A DNA stretch of 64,000 bases from Rebecca billardiae RCC1528 (lineage: Eukaryota; Haptophyta), in contig OZ251244.1 of the NCBI GenBank assembly GCA_965240325.2, positions 868,001-932,000 of the forward strand. The letters run 5' to 3'. Shown here piece by piece: positions 43,471-54,200 of this stretch; positions within the stretch are counted from its first letter, which is position 1, and each line of letters starts with the position of its first letter. A program made the position numbers and the translations under genes. The notes under the pieces were generated by a model. The model was not told where the DNA came from, made no database searches, and saw nothing but the letters and a program-made list of their open reading frames with translations.

Positions 43471-46400
43471 AGAGAGAGACGAGAGAGAGAGAGTCTAGCA
43501 GATCGTCACGCCTCATCACGAGACGACCGCCGGTCCGCCGCCGAGACGACCTGCTGCTGCGGGAGCCCATGGGGTGCGCGTGCCTTGCTGCTCCACGAGG
43601 GTGAGCGCAAGGCGAATGAGCTCCGCCAGGATGGGCTCGAGAGCCGCGACGGGCCTCGGAACCGAGGCTGCGCAGCGGGGAGGTCGAGTGTGGGCTCAGA
43701 TCGTCATCCCGGGCCCCATCCGCGGGGCCGTCCAGTTGCTCCTCGCCCAGGCAGAACGCGCGCATCACGTGGGTCTCGCCGTGATCGAACACCTCCGCGG
43801 GCCAGATGCGTTCGGCGTCTTCGAGGAGTGCCTCGGACAAGGGCAGCGTATCCCCGCCCATGAGCAGCGCGCCGTACATCTTGAGCATCACGGGCTTGAG
43901 GCGGCGCTTGTCACACGGGATCGTGAGCCCGTTCACCATGTGGTTTCGTTCGCAGCAGGTGAAGCGCCCTGCGCACGGCGGTGGCGGGGCGAGCCGCGCG
44001 AGAGCGCGCAGCGCCGGGCGGACCACGCGTCTCAGCGTGCGCACCGCGCACCCGGCGCGAGTCGCGCGCGCGCTCGCGCTCGCAGAGGCGCACCTTCAAA
44101 GGGGTAGAGCATGTTGCTCAGCTCGTTCGCCTCCTGGGCCGACGGCTCGGTCGTGAGGCGCGGCTTTCGCTGTGGCTGCTCGCGTATCGCGCCGTCCGCG
44201 CTTAGGCCCGCCTCCAACCTGGCGGCCGAGGGCAGCCGCGTGTTGAAGCTGATGCGGCCAGGCGCGTGCCGGCCGTGCCGCCGCTCCGTATGCGGCGAAG
44301 GGTCGTTGCTCCGCCTCCCTCCGTGCGAGGGGAGGGGCGGCGTGGCGCTCGTCGTTGGCGTCACCTGTGCGCACTGCCGCACATCGGCCCTCGACGGCGC
44401 GCGAGCGAGGGTGGTGGGCGGCAGGGCAGACGAGGCCGTCATGCGCGCGAGCATGCCGGAGTGTCCGAAGAAGAGCGACTCTGCAAGGCTCATCAGCGGC
44501 GGTGCCGCCCCCTCCTCCTCCTCCTCATCGTCCCCCTTCGCCACCGCGGCCGCGAAGGGCACGAGCAGGCCCCCGCGCTGAAGCAACCGCTCGTCCGCCA
44601 GGTAGATCGACTCGGCGCCGCGGATCAGCTTGGAGAAGACCTCGCACCGGCACCAGCCTCGGCTCGCGTACGACTGGAGGCCGCAGGGCTCAGCCGTGTC
44701 AACGTGTGTCGCCTCGGGCGCGAGGATGATCATGCTGTGCGCCATCTGCGAGTAGTAGGGCAGCGAGGAGATCGCCGCCTGCTGCATCTCCGAGCTCGCC
44801 TGCGGGATGGAGCACAGGTCGATCCACACGTACAGCTCGTCGCTCGGGCCGAGCGAGAGCACGTCGCCCGCGCCGACGGTCGCCCCCACGCTATTGGCGA
44901 GCGGGAGCTCGCCTTGCCTGTGCAACTCGAGGAGCGCGTCGAGTGCGGCGATGAGCGTGCGGTACTGCTCGCCCCGCGGGTCCGGGTGCTCCCAGCCCAC
45001 CCACCTGCGAGCGAGCGAGATACGGGAGCGAGAGAGGGGCGGCGCGCGTGCCGAGCCGTGGCCGGCGGTGCGGTGAGCACGCGCGCGTGGCCGCTGGCGT
45101 GGCTGCGCGCGGCTCGCCGGGCCGGGCGCAGCGGCCAGCGACGCACTGGTGGCTGATGAAGCAGATGTGCCGGGTGAGGGCGAAGTGGAAGGCGACGGCG
45201 GGCGTGTCGAGGAACGTGAGCAGGCCGGACTCGCGGAGATGCTCGTGCGTGCGCAGCTCGCCCAGCTTGCGCAGCTTGCTGAGCGAGATGAGCACCATCG
45301 GGTACTTGAACGTGAGCTCGATCGAGAGCAACTGCTTGCACGCGTCGAGCTGCGAGACACGCATCAGGCGCCGCTCCTCCTCGATGGCGCTCCTGCGCGC
45401 GATCATCTCGCTCGCGTGATGACAGAGCGCGAGCTGGGTCACGATCGTCGCGAGCGAGATGGTGAGGAGCAGGCTCGGGCCGAGCTGCCAGGCGCCCGCT
45501 CTTGCCGAGGCGTCGCCCTGCCCGCCCGCAGCATCTGCATCGGCATGCGCGTCGCGGATGAATTGCGTGCCAAGCACGGACGAGTAGTGGAAGGCCATCA
45601 CGATCAACGCGCCCACCATCGACACGCCGACGCGCACGTCGAAGCGGTCGAGCTGCTTGCCGGCGGAAGGGTGCAGTGAGACGACCGAGACGACCGACGC
45701 GCCCACGATGAGCAACGCGGTGGACAGGGCGACAATCAGCGGGTCGTGCTCCATCCTGAACTGGCCTGAGAGGCCCTGCATGCCGCCGTAGTGCATCGTG
45801 GCGGCGGTGAACACGATGGTGCCTGCCTGCATGGCGAGCCAGGCTACCCTCGCGCGGGCAGACGTCTTCGCGGTGGAGGGCACGGACGCCTGGAGCGCCT
45901 GCGAGAGCTTGTCCGACGCCGCGGCCGTGACTCCGCTGCCGTTGTGGATCGGCGGTGTGAGCTGATCGCCGTGCGGGCGACGGGGGTCCACCGCCGCGGA
46001 CGTGCGGGTCGGCCGGACGGACGCGGGCGAGACCGATTGCATCGCGCCGGAGACGAGCATGCTGATCACGAGAAAGCCACCGACGCACGCAACCACGAGC
46101 GAGCCCAGCGTCCAGCGCGGCTCGAAGCCGACCGGCACAGCGTTGCCCTCGCAGTCGTACAGCAGCATGGCGTCCATGCCCACAAAGTGGGCGACCCACA
46201 CGGCGCACATGCCCAGCGAGATGGCCGCGGAGAGCATGAAGACGTGGCTCCAGCGCCTGAGCCTCGCGCTGACGGCCATCTCGGCCAAAAATTGCAGCGG
46301 GTACGCCCGCGCGGTGGCGAGCGCCCGCGCCGCGGCCCTGCGCGCGGTCAGGACCTGCACGAGTGCCGTGAGCCCGGCGTACGCGCCGGCGGCGGAGGCG

Positions 46401-46480
46401 ACGAAGCTGAGGATCACGATCGGCGCGTCCCACTGTCGCGACAGCACGCAGCTTGATCCGTCGGACACGACGTCGTGCAT
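43412..46480 (-). CDS. MHYT membrane sensor fused to a TIR/HET-like domain
   Basis: Exons 46480-45147, 45004-44094 and 43968-about 43412 (donors GTGCGT and GTGCGC). Residues 1-353 form seven membrane segments with three MHYT-type motifs: WVAHFVGM (95-102), TMHYGGM (228-234) and FHYSSV (297-302). MHYT domains are predicted bacterial sensors of oxygen or other diatomic gases through bound metal. After a helical linker the first splice rebuilds FISHQWVGWEHPDPRGEQY, followed by ELYVWIDLCSIPQ, SLPYYSQMAHSMIILAP and SYASRGWCRCEVFSKL, the pattern of protist TIR/HET-like cytoplasmic domains. The tail carries GRFTCCERNHMVNG and KPVMLKMYGALLMGGD. The end is uncertain: the frame runs into a GA repeat, whereas a +1 frame near 43650-43515 reads a convincing helix (EPILAELIRLALTLVEQQ) with its own stop. 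Confidence 0.75.
43416..43494 (+). repeat. (GA)n microsatellite
   Basis: About 52 bp of nearly pure GA, then GTCGAGAGAGAGACGAGAGAG. Read on the minus strand it would give a Ser-Leu tail to the preceding gene, which makes it doubtful that the true coding end lies here. Confidence 0.9.
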
Positions 46481-46919
46481 GTTGAGTGTCGACCCGTGGC
46501 GTGGTGAGGTTTAGCGGCCAAGCGGAAGGGTCCACCCCGATTTGAGATTCCCTGATGGACCCGCTGAGAACACTTTGATGCCACGAGCGGGCCTATTCTG
46601 CCATTCATCAATGGTTCGGGGTCGCGACGACGGCATATGGCAAAAGATTACCGATGCACCCGAGTTCTACCTGCGCTACCCGCTGGCCGCTGCTACGGCG
46701 AACCGTACTGTAGGCTGCACACATGCACATACTGTATCATATACTTGCTTTCGATAATGATATGATTCATTCGAGATATGGTGTATTCGCAGGTGCAAGT
46801 AAGCGGTAAGGTACGGTACAAGAACGGTAAAATTGCGGGTAACGTAGTTCGGCCGACGATATAATGGGGATTCGCCCCTGATTCTTCTCGCCCATACAAA
46901 AGTTACTGTCCGGAACAAA
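46481..46919. other. 5' flank of the MHYT gene
   Basis: Moderate GC, no gene seen. It should contain the MHYT gene promoter and borders the second foldback element, so the MHYT gene (minus) and the PH/hydrolase gene (plus) diverge from either side of that element. Confidence 0.45.
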
Positions 46920-48032
46920 AAGACCGTCGAGGTCGCCGATCCAGCGGAGCGGAGTGGCTTCCGCCTTCCGGCGCCTGAACTTCACCTACAGTACAGATTT
47001 TTGGAGCGGAGCGGCCGCGCGGGGCCGCCGCCGCTGTGGCGGGCCGCTTGGGGCGTGCACGGCGTGGGCTCGTGCGGCCGCTGCTGCGCACGCCGAGCGA
47101 TCTGGCGCGGTCTCGCGGCTTGTCGATGGCCTCGCGCGCCGCAGCGCGCCGCGCGCCTTGCCTAGCTTCGCCTGTCTCGCGCCTCGGCCGCCGTGCACGC
47201 GTGCGCCGCCAAACCGCAAGCTCGGCATACCTCTCAGCCGAGCGTGCACGTGCCTTGCGCGACGCGACGCGGGCATTGCCGCCGGGCGATGTAGGCGCAG
47301 TGTGAGCACGCACCGTGAAGCCTCGGCGCGGATCGAGAACAATGAAATGATGCCGCGTGCGTGCGTGGACCGTCTGTGCGTTGAGCAGTGCAGAAAGCTT
47401 GACGACTGACTCTCTTGCCGGGGCGATCGTCACGTCGCATCGTCACGCAAGGCCCGCCCGCACATCATAGTGGCGTATGTCTTCATGACTACAACGCTCG
47501 ACTAGTCTTCAAGAGTTGCAGCGTCGCGATAGCCCTTCGTTCAACGGAGGCCCGTGATGTCCATTGGCGGTTGGTGCCGTCAGCAGTTGTCGACAGCTGA
47601 CCGAGACGTTGAAGACACTCTCGATCCGCGCCGAGGCTTCACGGTGCTCGCTCACACTACGCCTACATCGCCCGGCGGCGGCAATGCCCGCGTCGCGTCG
47701 CGCAAGGCACGTGCACGCTCGGCTGAGAGGTATGCCGAGCTTGCGGTTTGGCGGCGCACGCGTGCACGGCGGCCGAGGCGCGAGACAGGCGAAGCTAGGC
47801 AAGGCGCGCGGCGCGCTGTGGCGCGCGAGGCCATCGACAAGCCGCGAGACCGCGCCAGATCGCTCGGCGTGCGCAGCAGCGGCCGCACGAGCCCACGCCG
47901 TGCACGCCCCAGCGGCCCGCCACAGCCGCGGCGGCCCCGCGCGGCCGCTCCGCTCCAAAAATCTGTAGGTGAAGTTCCGGCGCCGGACTGGTTCCGCAGT
48001 GGAGTTGAGAGTCGGCGACCCTGACCACCCTT
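46920..48032. mobile_element. Foldback element, copy 2
   Basis: The same family as the element at 23432. The left arm (about 46920-47338) and right arm (about 47619-48032) are inverted copies; the centre shares blocks such as CTGACTCTCTTGCCGGGG and GTCGACAGCTGACCGAGACG with copy 1. The arms have small indels (left about 419 bp, right about 414 bp), so this copy looks older or less homogenised. No clear target duplication was found. A 176-codon frame (47433-46903) matches the leftward frame of copy 1 over most of its length. The right end lies 57 bp before the start codon of the PH/hydrolase gene. Confidence 0.83.
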
Positions 48033-48088
48033 GCCGGCACCGCGTTCAAACGGTGGCCGACCCGCCGAACGCGCACGCCACCGCGAGC

Positions 48089-50572
48089 ATGCTGCGGCCG
48101 CGCTCTGTGCGCCGCCTGGAGGCCGATTTCGCGAGTGAAGCGAAGGCGCTCAGCCCCACCGTGTCGAGCTCGCTACCCGAGGGCAAGGAGAACGCCTCGG
48201 CCACGCCGCGCACGCCGCGCGCCGCCTCACCGTGGGGCGCGTGCGAGCCGGAGCGCACGCCGCTCAGCGCGGCAAGCCACGTGGCCGCGCCGAGCGCGAG
48301 CGGGCTGCGCCCGCCGCCGAACACGGTGGAGACGCGTGCGCCACGCCCGATCGAGCCTGCGCGTACGGCCACGCCCGCGCCCTTCTTCCCGCCCCCGCCC
48401 ATCGAGCCGCCGCCGAGCGCGGCGTCGACCTCGTCTGTGCCGTCCGCGCCGCACGCTGCGCCCGCCGCTTCGGGCGTCGCCCCCAGCGTGGCGCTCGCGC
48501 CGATGTCGGCGGCATCGCGCGCGGCAGCGGCGCACACGCTCTCGGCGAGCCTCGGGCGCATGGAGGACTGCATCCGCTCCTTCGCCTCCGCCGACAGCCC
48601 CGTCGAGCCGCCAGCGGCTCTGCCGGCGCGAGCGGTCGGCGGCGCGATCGGCGTGCGGCCGCGGCGCAGCAGCGCGCTGGCCGCGCCGGCGCAGCCGGCG
48701 CAGCCGGCGCGCTACGACGCGCGCAAGCACATCGTCGGCGTGCTCAGCCCCAGCTCGCGCGGACGCTCCTCCTCCGGCGGCACGGTCAGCCCACGGCACG
48801 AGCCTGACGGTGCGGAGCAGCTCGACTCTGCGCACGCGCGCGCGGCCAAGTCGCTCGCGCGCAGCGGCTGGGGCGGCGGGGCGGACGCGCGCGGCGACGG
48901 GGCGGCGGACGGCCCGACGATGCGTACGGAGCGGCTCGCCGCCGCCGGTGGCAGCCCCGCGCGCGCCTGGGACGTGTGCGCGGACGCGGACGCGCTCGAT
49001 GCCGCCGCCGCCGCCAAGCTCGATGCCGACGATGCGTCGACGGCGGCGCTGGTGCCCACGCTGCTCGGTGACGGCGCGCACGCGGTGGCTCTGGAGGGGT
49101 GGGTGACCAAGCTCTCCGACCACCTCCACCTGCCGCGCCGGCGCTGGCTCGTCGTGACCGAGGGCTGGGTGTGTGCGTACGAGGCGGCGCACGGCTACCT
49201 GCTGCCACGCAGCCGCGGCGCGGACGGGCGCGCGGCCGCGGGGCGCGCGGCCGAGGGCCTCGCGCCGATGGGTGGACGGCCGACGATGGCATTGGCGCTG
49301 CGCGACGTGGCGGCGCTGCCGCTGCCGCACACGCCCACCGACTTTGTCCTCCTCCCGCTCGAGGGCCCGCGCAAGGTCATCCGCGCCGGTGCGGTGCTCC
49401 GCGCGCCGCGCCCGCCGCGCCGCGCCGCGCCGCCGCTCAGCCGCGCCGCCCTCGCGCCCTCGCGGCACGCGCGCCCGCGCCGCGCCGCACAGGCGATGCG
49501 CACGAGCGCGACCTGTGGCTGCTCGCCATCCGGCAGGGCGCGTGCGCCGCGGTGAGCGCGCCGCTCGTCTTTGCGCCGCCCGTGCTCGCGCCGTGCGCGG
49601 CCGACGCGGCCGGCGCCGCGCCGGCCGCGGCCTCGCCGCGCGCCGGGGACGGGAGCGCGGCCGTGCTGGTGCGGCGCGCGCTGCTGCCGACGCCTGTGGG
49701 CCACGTGCACGTGGTCAGCATGCACGCGCTGCCCGGCGCGGGCACGGACGACGGCTCCGAGCTGAGCGACGCGTGCAGCGTCGAGCCCGCGCCGTGCGTG
49801 CCGCCCATCGTGTGCGTGCACGCGGCCGGCGGCAGCGCGGCCTCGTTTGGCGCGCTCGGCGCGCACCTCGCAGAGCTCGCCGCGCGCCGAGGCACGGCAC
49901 GGTGCGCGCGGCCGCGCGCGCGCGCGCGCGCGCGCGAGAAGCGAGACCGCGCCGACCCCCCCCACCCCCCGCGTGCGCGAGGGTCGCGCGCCTACTCACG
50001 CGCGCGGCGTGCGCGCGTGCGTGCGCAGCCGCATCGTCGCCGTCGACCTGCCCGGCTGCGGCCACTCGGACGCGCCGCCGCCGCCGCCCGCGCGCGAGTC
50101 GCTCCTGGCGGGCGGGATTGCGCGCCGCCCCTCCGCCACGAGTGTGGCGCTGCAGTGCGCGCTCGACGCACTCGCCTCGTCGCGCGAGCGGCCCGCGCGC
50201 CGCCGGCCGGCGCGCGCGATGCTGCTCGCGCGCGGCTTCTCGGGCGCGCTCGGGGCTCTCTCGCTCGCCGCGGCGCAGCCCGAGCGCGTCTGCGCGCTCG
50301 TCCTCGCGCAGTGCCGCGCGCCGCGCGGCTCGGCGCCGCTGCTTCGCGCGCTCGCGGCCTCGGTCGTCTGCCCGGTGCTGCTGCTCGACGTGGGCGGGCC
50401 GGGTGGCGCGGAGGAGGGCCTGGGCGCGGAGGAGGCCGAGGCGCTGCGCTCGTTCGGCTACTGCAGGCGGGTGCACGTCGCGCGCGGTGGCGACCCCGTG
50501 GCTGCGCGTGACGCGTGGGTGCACGCGGTGCTCGCGCACGCAGAGGCGCACGCGCGGCCCACGCCGGCGTGA
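48089..50572 (+). CDS. PH domain fused to an alpha/beta-hydrolase-fold domain
   Basis: Exons 48089-49388, 49493-49901 and 50029-50572 give 750 aa. The first 330 residues are disordered, Ser/Pro/Ala-rich with SP/TP sites. A PH domain covers about 333-440 (LEGWVTKLSDHLHLPRRRWL ... ALALRDVAALPL); its closing helix ERDLWLLAIRQ is restored by the first splice, which supports the model. From about 500 comes an alpha/beta-hydrolase fold: PIVCVHAAGGSAASFGALG, then IVAVDLPGCGHSD (restored by the second splice), and a nucleophile elbow LARGFSGALGALSLAAAQP. Near the end, where family members carry GGH, this protein has GGD, so the catalytic His may be absent. PH domains bind phosphoinositides, so membrane recruitment is likely. 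The substrate is unknown. ATG 48089 is the first after the foldback element. Confidence 0.78.
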
Positions 50573-51237
50573 TCCGACCGGATACGAGCCGCGCGCCGCC
50601 CTCGCCCGCTGCGGCCTGGTTGATTCACCGGGCGCGCGGCGGGCGCTGCGGCGAGGGCCTCCGCTTCAGCGACTTGCACGAGTGACTTGCCGCCACGGAC
50701 TTGCCACTCGCCGCGTGCGTTCGGAGCCGGACGCGGGCGGCCAGGGTGCCAACGGCCAGGGCATGGTGGGCATGCCGCCAATCGGTGGACGTAAGATACC
50801 GCTCCATTACTGAACCCCAACATCCGCGAGAACGGCCGTATCATAAACGATTTCGTCATCTGCCTTGCCGAGACAACATTAATCACGGTGTTGTACTCCG
50901 GATGAGCGGTTGATGCACCAGATTGATGACTTGAGCGGCTTCTGCCATAGGTCCAAAGAGTGAAGATGCCAGGTTGACAAAGTACTGTAGAATTTGGCGG
51001 TTGTGTTGATGGGCGCCTAGGAATGCGGGGTGATCAGCATTCATCACCATCAGCTTTCGCGAAGGCACCCTGGGTACTTGACTAATTGCGGTACCGCAGA
51101 GAGGCGGGGATTCCACCAGGTGATGGTGTTTAAGCCTCCCTGAATGTGCGTGATTCGCGCGCGCTGTGCTATCATTTCGGAGAGCCGCGCCCAAGGCCGT
51201 GAGCCCGGCCCCAGAGCGAGGGCGCACGCCGGGCACC
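50573..51237. other. Intergenic with a lower-GC coding-like fragment
   Basis: Bases about 50883-51137 (minus) encode protein-like text with normal codon variety (KLMVMNADHPAFLGAHQHN, then ILQYFVNLASSLFGPMAEAA) in sequence of clearly lower GC than the genes around it. I recognise no family. It may be a broken gene or a piece of a mobile element. The remainder holds the 3' flank of the PH/hydrolase gene and the promoter of the next. Confidence 0.35.
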
Positions 51238-54200
51238 ATGTCTGGCAGCCATTCGCCGAAGCTCGGAGCGATACGCCGGCTGGGCGGCGGCGGCTCGAGA
51301 GGCGGTGCTCAGAGCGAGCCCGAGTGCGAGCTCATCATCGTGACCGATCCCGGTGCGTCGCGCGCGCGCAGCGTCGCGCGCCGGACGGCCCTGTGCTAAC
51401 GCGCCTCGGCCGTGCATCGGCGCGCGCGCGCGTCCGCGCCTGCGTGGACGGCAGGCCCTGATCCGGACGACGTGAAGGTGCGTGCCGTCCGAAGCCCGAT
51501 CGCGCACGCCGGCCGGCGCACGCCCCGCGCATCGCCGGTCACCCGCGTCGCGCTCACAGCGAAACGCGCGCCCGCGCGTCGCCGCGCGTCGCCTTGCGCT
51601 GGTGGTGGCCGTGGCGGGTGGCAGGCGGTGCTGATCGCGGGCGTGCTCCACACGCACGGTGAGATTGTGCTGCGCGGCGTCGTCGCGAACGGCGGCGGCG
51701 TGCCGCGCGAGCGCGCGCGCCTGGCGCGCGCGCTGCTCGACCACCTCGGCGCGCACGACGTGCCCGTGGGCGTGGGCAGCGCGGGCGAGCCGTGCGCGGC
51801 GCAGCCGCACGAGCTGCGGCTCGCGGGCGTGTCGGAGGTGCCCGACTCGGCGCTCGTGGACGGCCACGAGCTGCTCACGGGCGCGCTGCGCGGCGCGCGC
51901 CCGCGCGGGCTGACGATCCTGATCATCTCGTCCCTGCGCGACGTGGCGGACGTGCTGCGCGCACAGCCCGAGCTCTTCGAGTCGCGCACGCGCGAGGTGG
52001 CGGTGATGGGCGGGCTCGTGCGCGCGGAGGGCGGCGGCTGGGCGCCCGACACGTCGGTGAACAACTCGTTCGACATGGCCGCCGCCGCCGACGTGTACGC
52101 CTTCTGCCTCGGCCGCGCCGTGCCGCTCACTGTCGTCTCGAGACACGCGGTGCCGATGCTGCCGATGCAGCTCGCCAAGAGCTTCGCCGTGCGCACCAAG
52201 TGCCCGGTGATGCACTACCTGGCGGACGCGCAGTTCCTCGGGCTGGGCGGGCTGTGGCAGCGGCTGTGCGCGGGCGAGCTCCCCGCGCGCTGCACCAAGC
52301 AGTGGTACTTCGAGACCTTCTGCGGCGTGGACGCGGAGCGGTTTGGCGAGCGCGCGTTTGAGCAGCTGGACGCGCACGCGGACATCACGGCGCACCTCAA
52401 CGGGTACGTGAAGCCGTACGACGTGATCGCGCTGATGAGCGTGCTGCCGCACACGCGCGCGCTCTTCGACGAGCTGATGCCGTGGAGCGCGGACGGCGCG
52501 CCCTCCGCCGAGCACGGCGCCGGCGGCGGCGCCGGCTCCGCGCCCGGCTCGGCGCGCGGCTCGCCCGCGTCCGCGCGCGCGCCGCCGCGCGGCCACCGGC
52601 TGCTGCTCTCGGCCGAGCACGCGGTCGACGCGCGGCACGTGGCCAAGCTGCTGCGGAACACGTACCACGAGGTCGTGCTCGCCACGCAGGGCCACGACGT
52701 CGAGCCGCCCGCCTCGCCCGAGATGCCCGTGTCGCTGCGCGCCACCCTCACGCGCAACTCGAGAGAGTCGCTCAACTCGTCTGGCGCCTTCTCGCCGCAC
52801 GCGGGACTGCGCCGCGCGGCGGGCGGCGGTGGCGTGGGCTCGCCGGGCGGCGGCGGGTGCGGCATGACGACGGTGCGCTCGACGCCCGCGCGGCTCAACA
52901 TGCTCGACCGGCTCCCCTCCGGCGGCGGCGTGCTCGCCTCGCCGCTCCGGCTCTCGCGGGGCTCGTCGTCCTCGGGCATGCCGCCGCCCGAGCACGGCGG
53001 CGGCGGCGGCGGCGGCGCCGGCCCCAATAGCCGGCTGCGCGGCCAGCTCTCGGAGTCGGCGGGGGACGCGCTCGCCGCGCCGCTTGTGCTGCACGCGGCG
53101 TCGGACGAGGCGGGCGGGCACGAGGCCGGCGCCGGCGCCACCGCCGCCGCGGCGGAGGAGGCGGCGATCCAGGCGGCGGCCGCCGCGGCCGCGGCCGCGA
53201 CCGACGCGGCCGCGTGCGGCTGCGGACCCGCCGCCGCCGCCTCGCCGCTCGCAAAGGGCGGCAGCTTCCGCGGCCGGCGGCACAGCGGGCTGCTGCCGGC
53301 GCTCGAAGCGCACCCGCGCGCGCTGCCGCCCATCGCGAGCAGCGCCGGCTCGCCGCTCGCCGCGCCGCACCACCACGCGCAGCGCCTGCGTGCACGCGCC
53401 GCCGGCGACGCGCCCGCCGCGCCCGCCGCGCCCGCCGCGGCGTGCGCGTGCGCGTGTGCGTCGGCGCTGTCCTCGTCCCCCGCCTCGCGCGCGCCCGACG
53501 CGCCCGACTCGTTGGCGGAGGCGGCGTCGCGCCCGCCGCGCACGCCGCCCACGCCGAAGGGGCGCGCGAGTGGCCTCACCAGCTCCGCCGCCGCCGCCGC
53601 CGCCGCCGCCTCGGCCGCCGCCGATGGTCCGCGCGCCGAGCGCTGGGCGCCGCTCGAGCTGCTCACCGTGCGCCACCCCGCGCGCACGGACGCGCGCGCG
53701 CGCGCGCACGCGCCCGCGGCGGCGGAGGAGGCGCCGAGCGCGCTGGCGCGCGCGGCGCGCGCGCTGGTCGGCGCGCCGCCGGCCTGCACCGCGCTCGACA
53801 TGCTCGGCGCGCGCCGCGGCGGCACGCTGCCGCCGTCCGCGCTCGCGTGCGCGCTGGACGCGGCGCTGTCGCAGGCGCGCGCCGCGCAGCACCGCTTCCT
53901 CAGGGGCGCGGGCGCGCTCGGCGGCGCGCTCACGCTGGGCGCGCACGTGGGCGCGGCGGTCGCGGCGCTGGGCGGCGGCGCGGACGGCGCGTGCGGCGCG
54001 CGCTGGCTCGCGCTCGGCGGCCCGGACGCGCTGCGCGTGCACGCGCACGGCGCGCACGCGCTCGGCGCGCTCGACTCCGCCGCGCTGTGCGCGAGCGCGG
54101 GCGCGCTGTGCGCCGCGCTCGCGCTGCAGCCGACCGTGGCGAACCTCGGGCTGATCCGCGTGGTGTGCGCGCTGCTCTGCGCGCTCGTGGGCGCGCACCT

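Noticed and set aside
44891-45146. Reading the MHYT exon straight through without splicing at 45146
   Set aside because: Read-through gives Arg/Pro text after FISHQ, whereas splicing restores WVGWEHPDP and the rest of the TIR-like domain.
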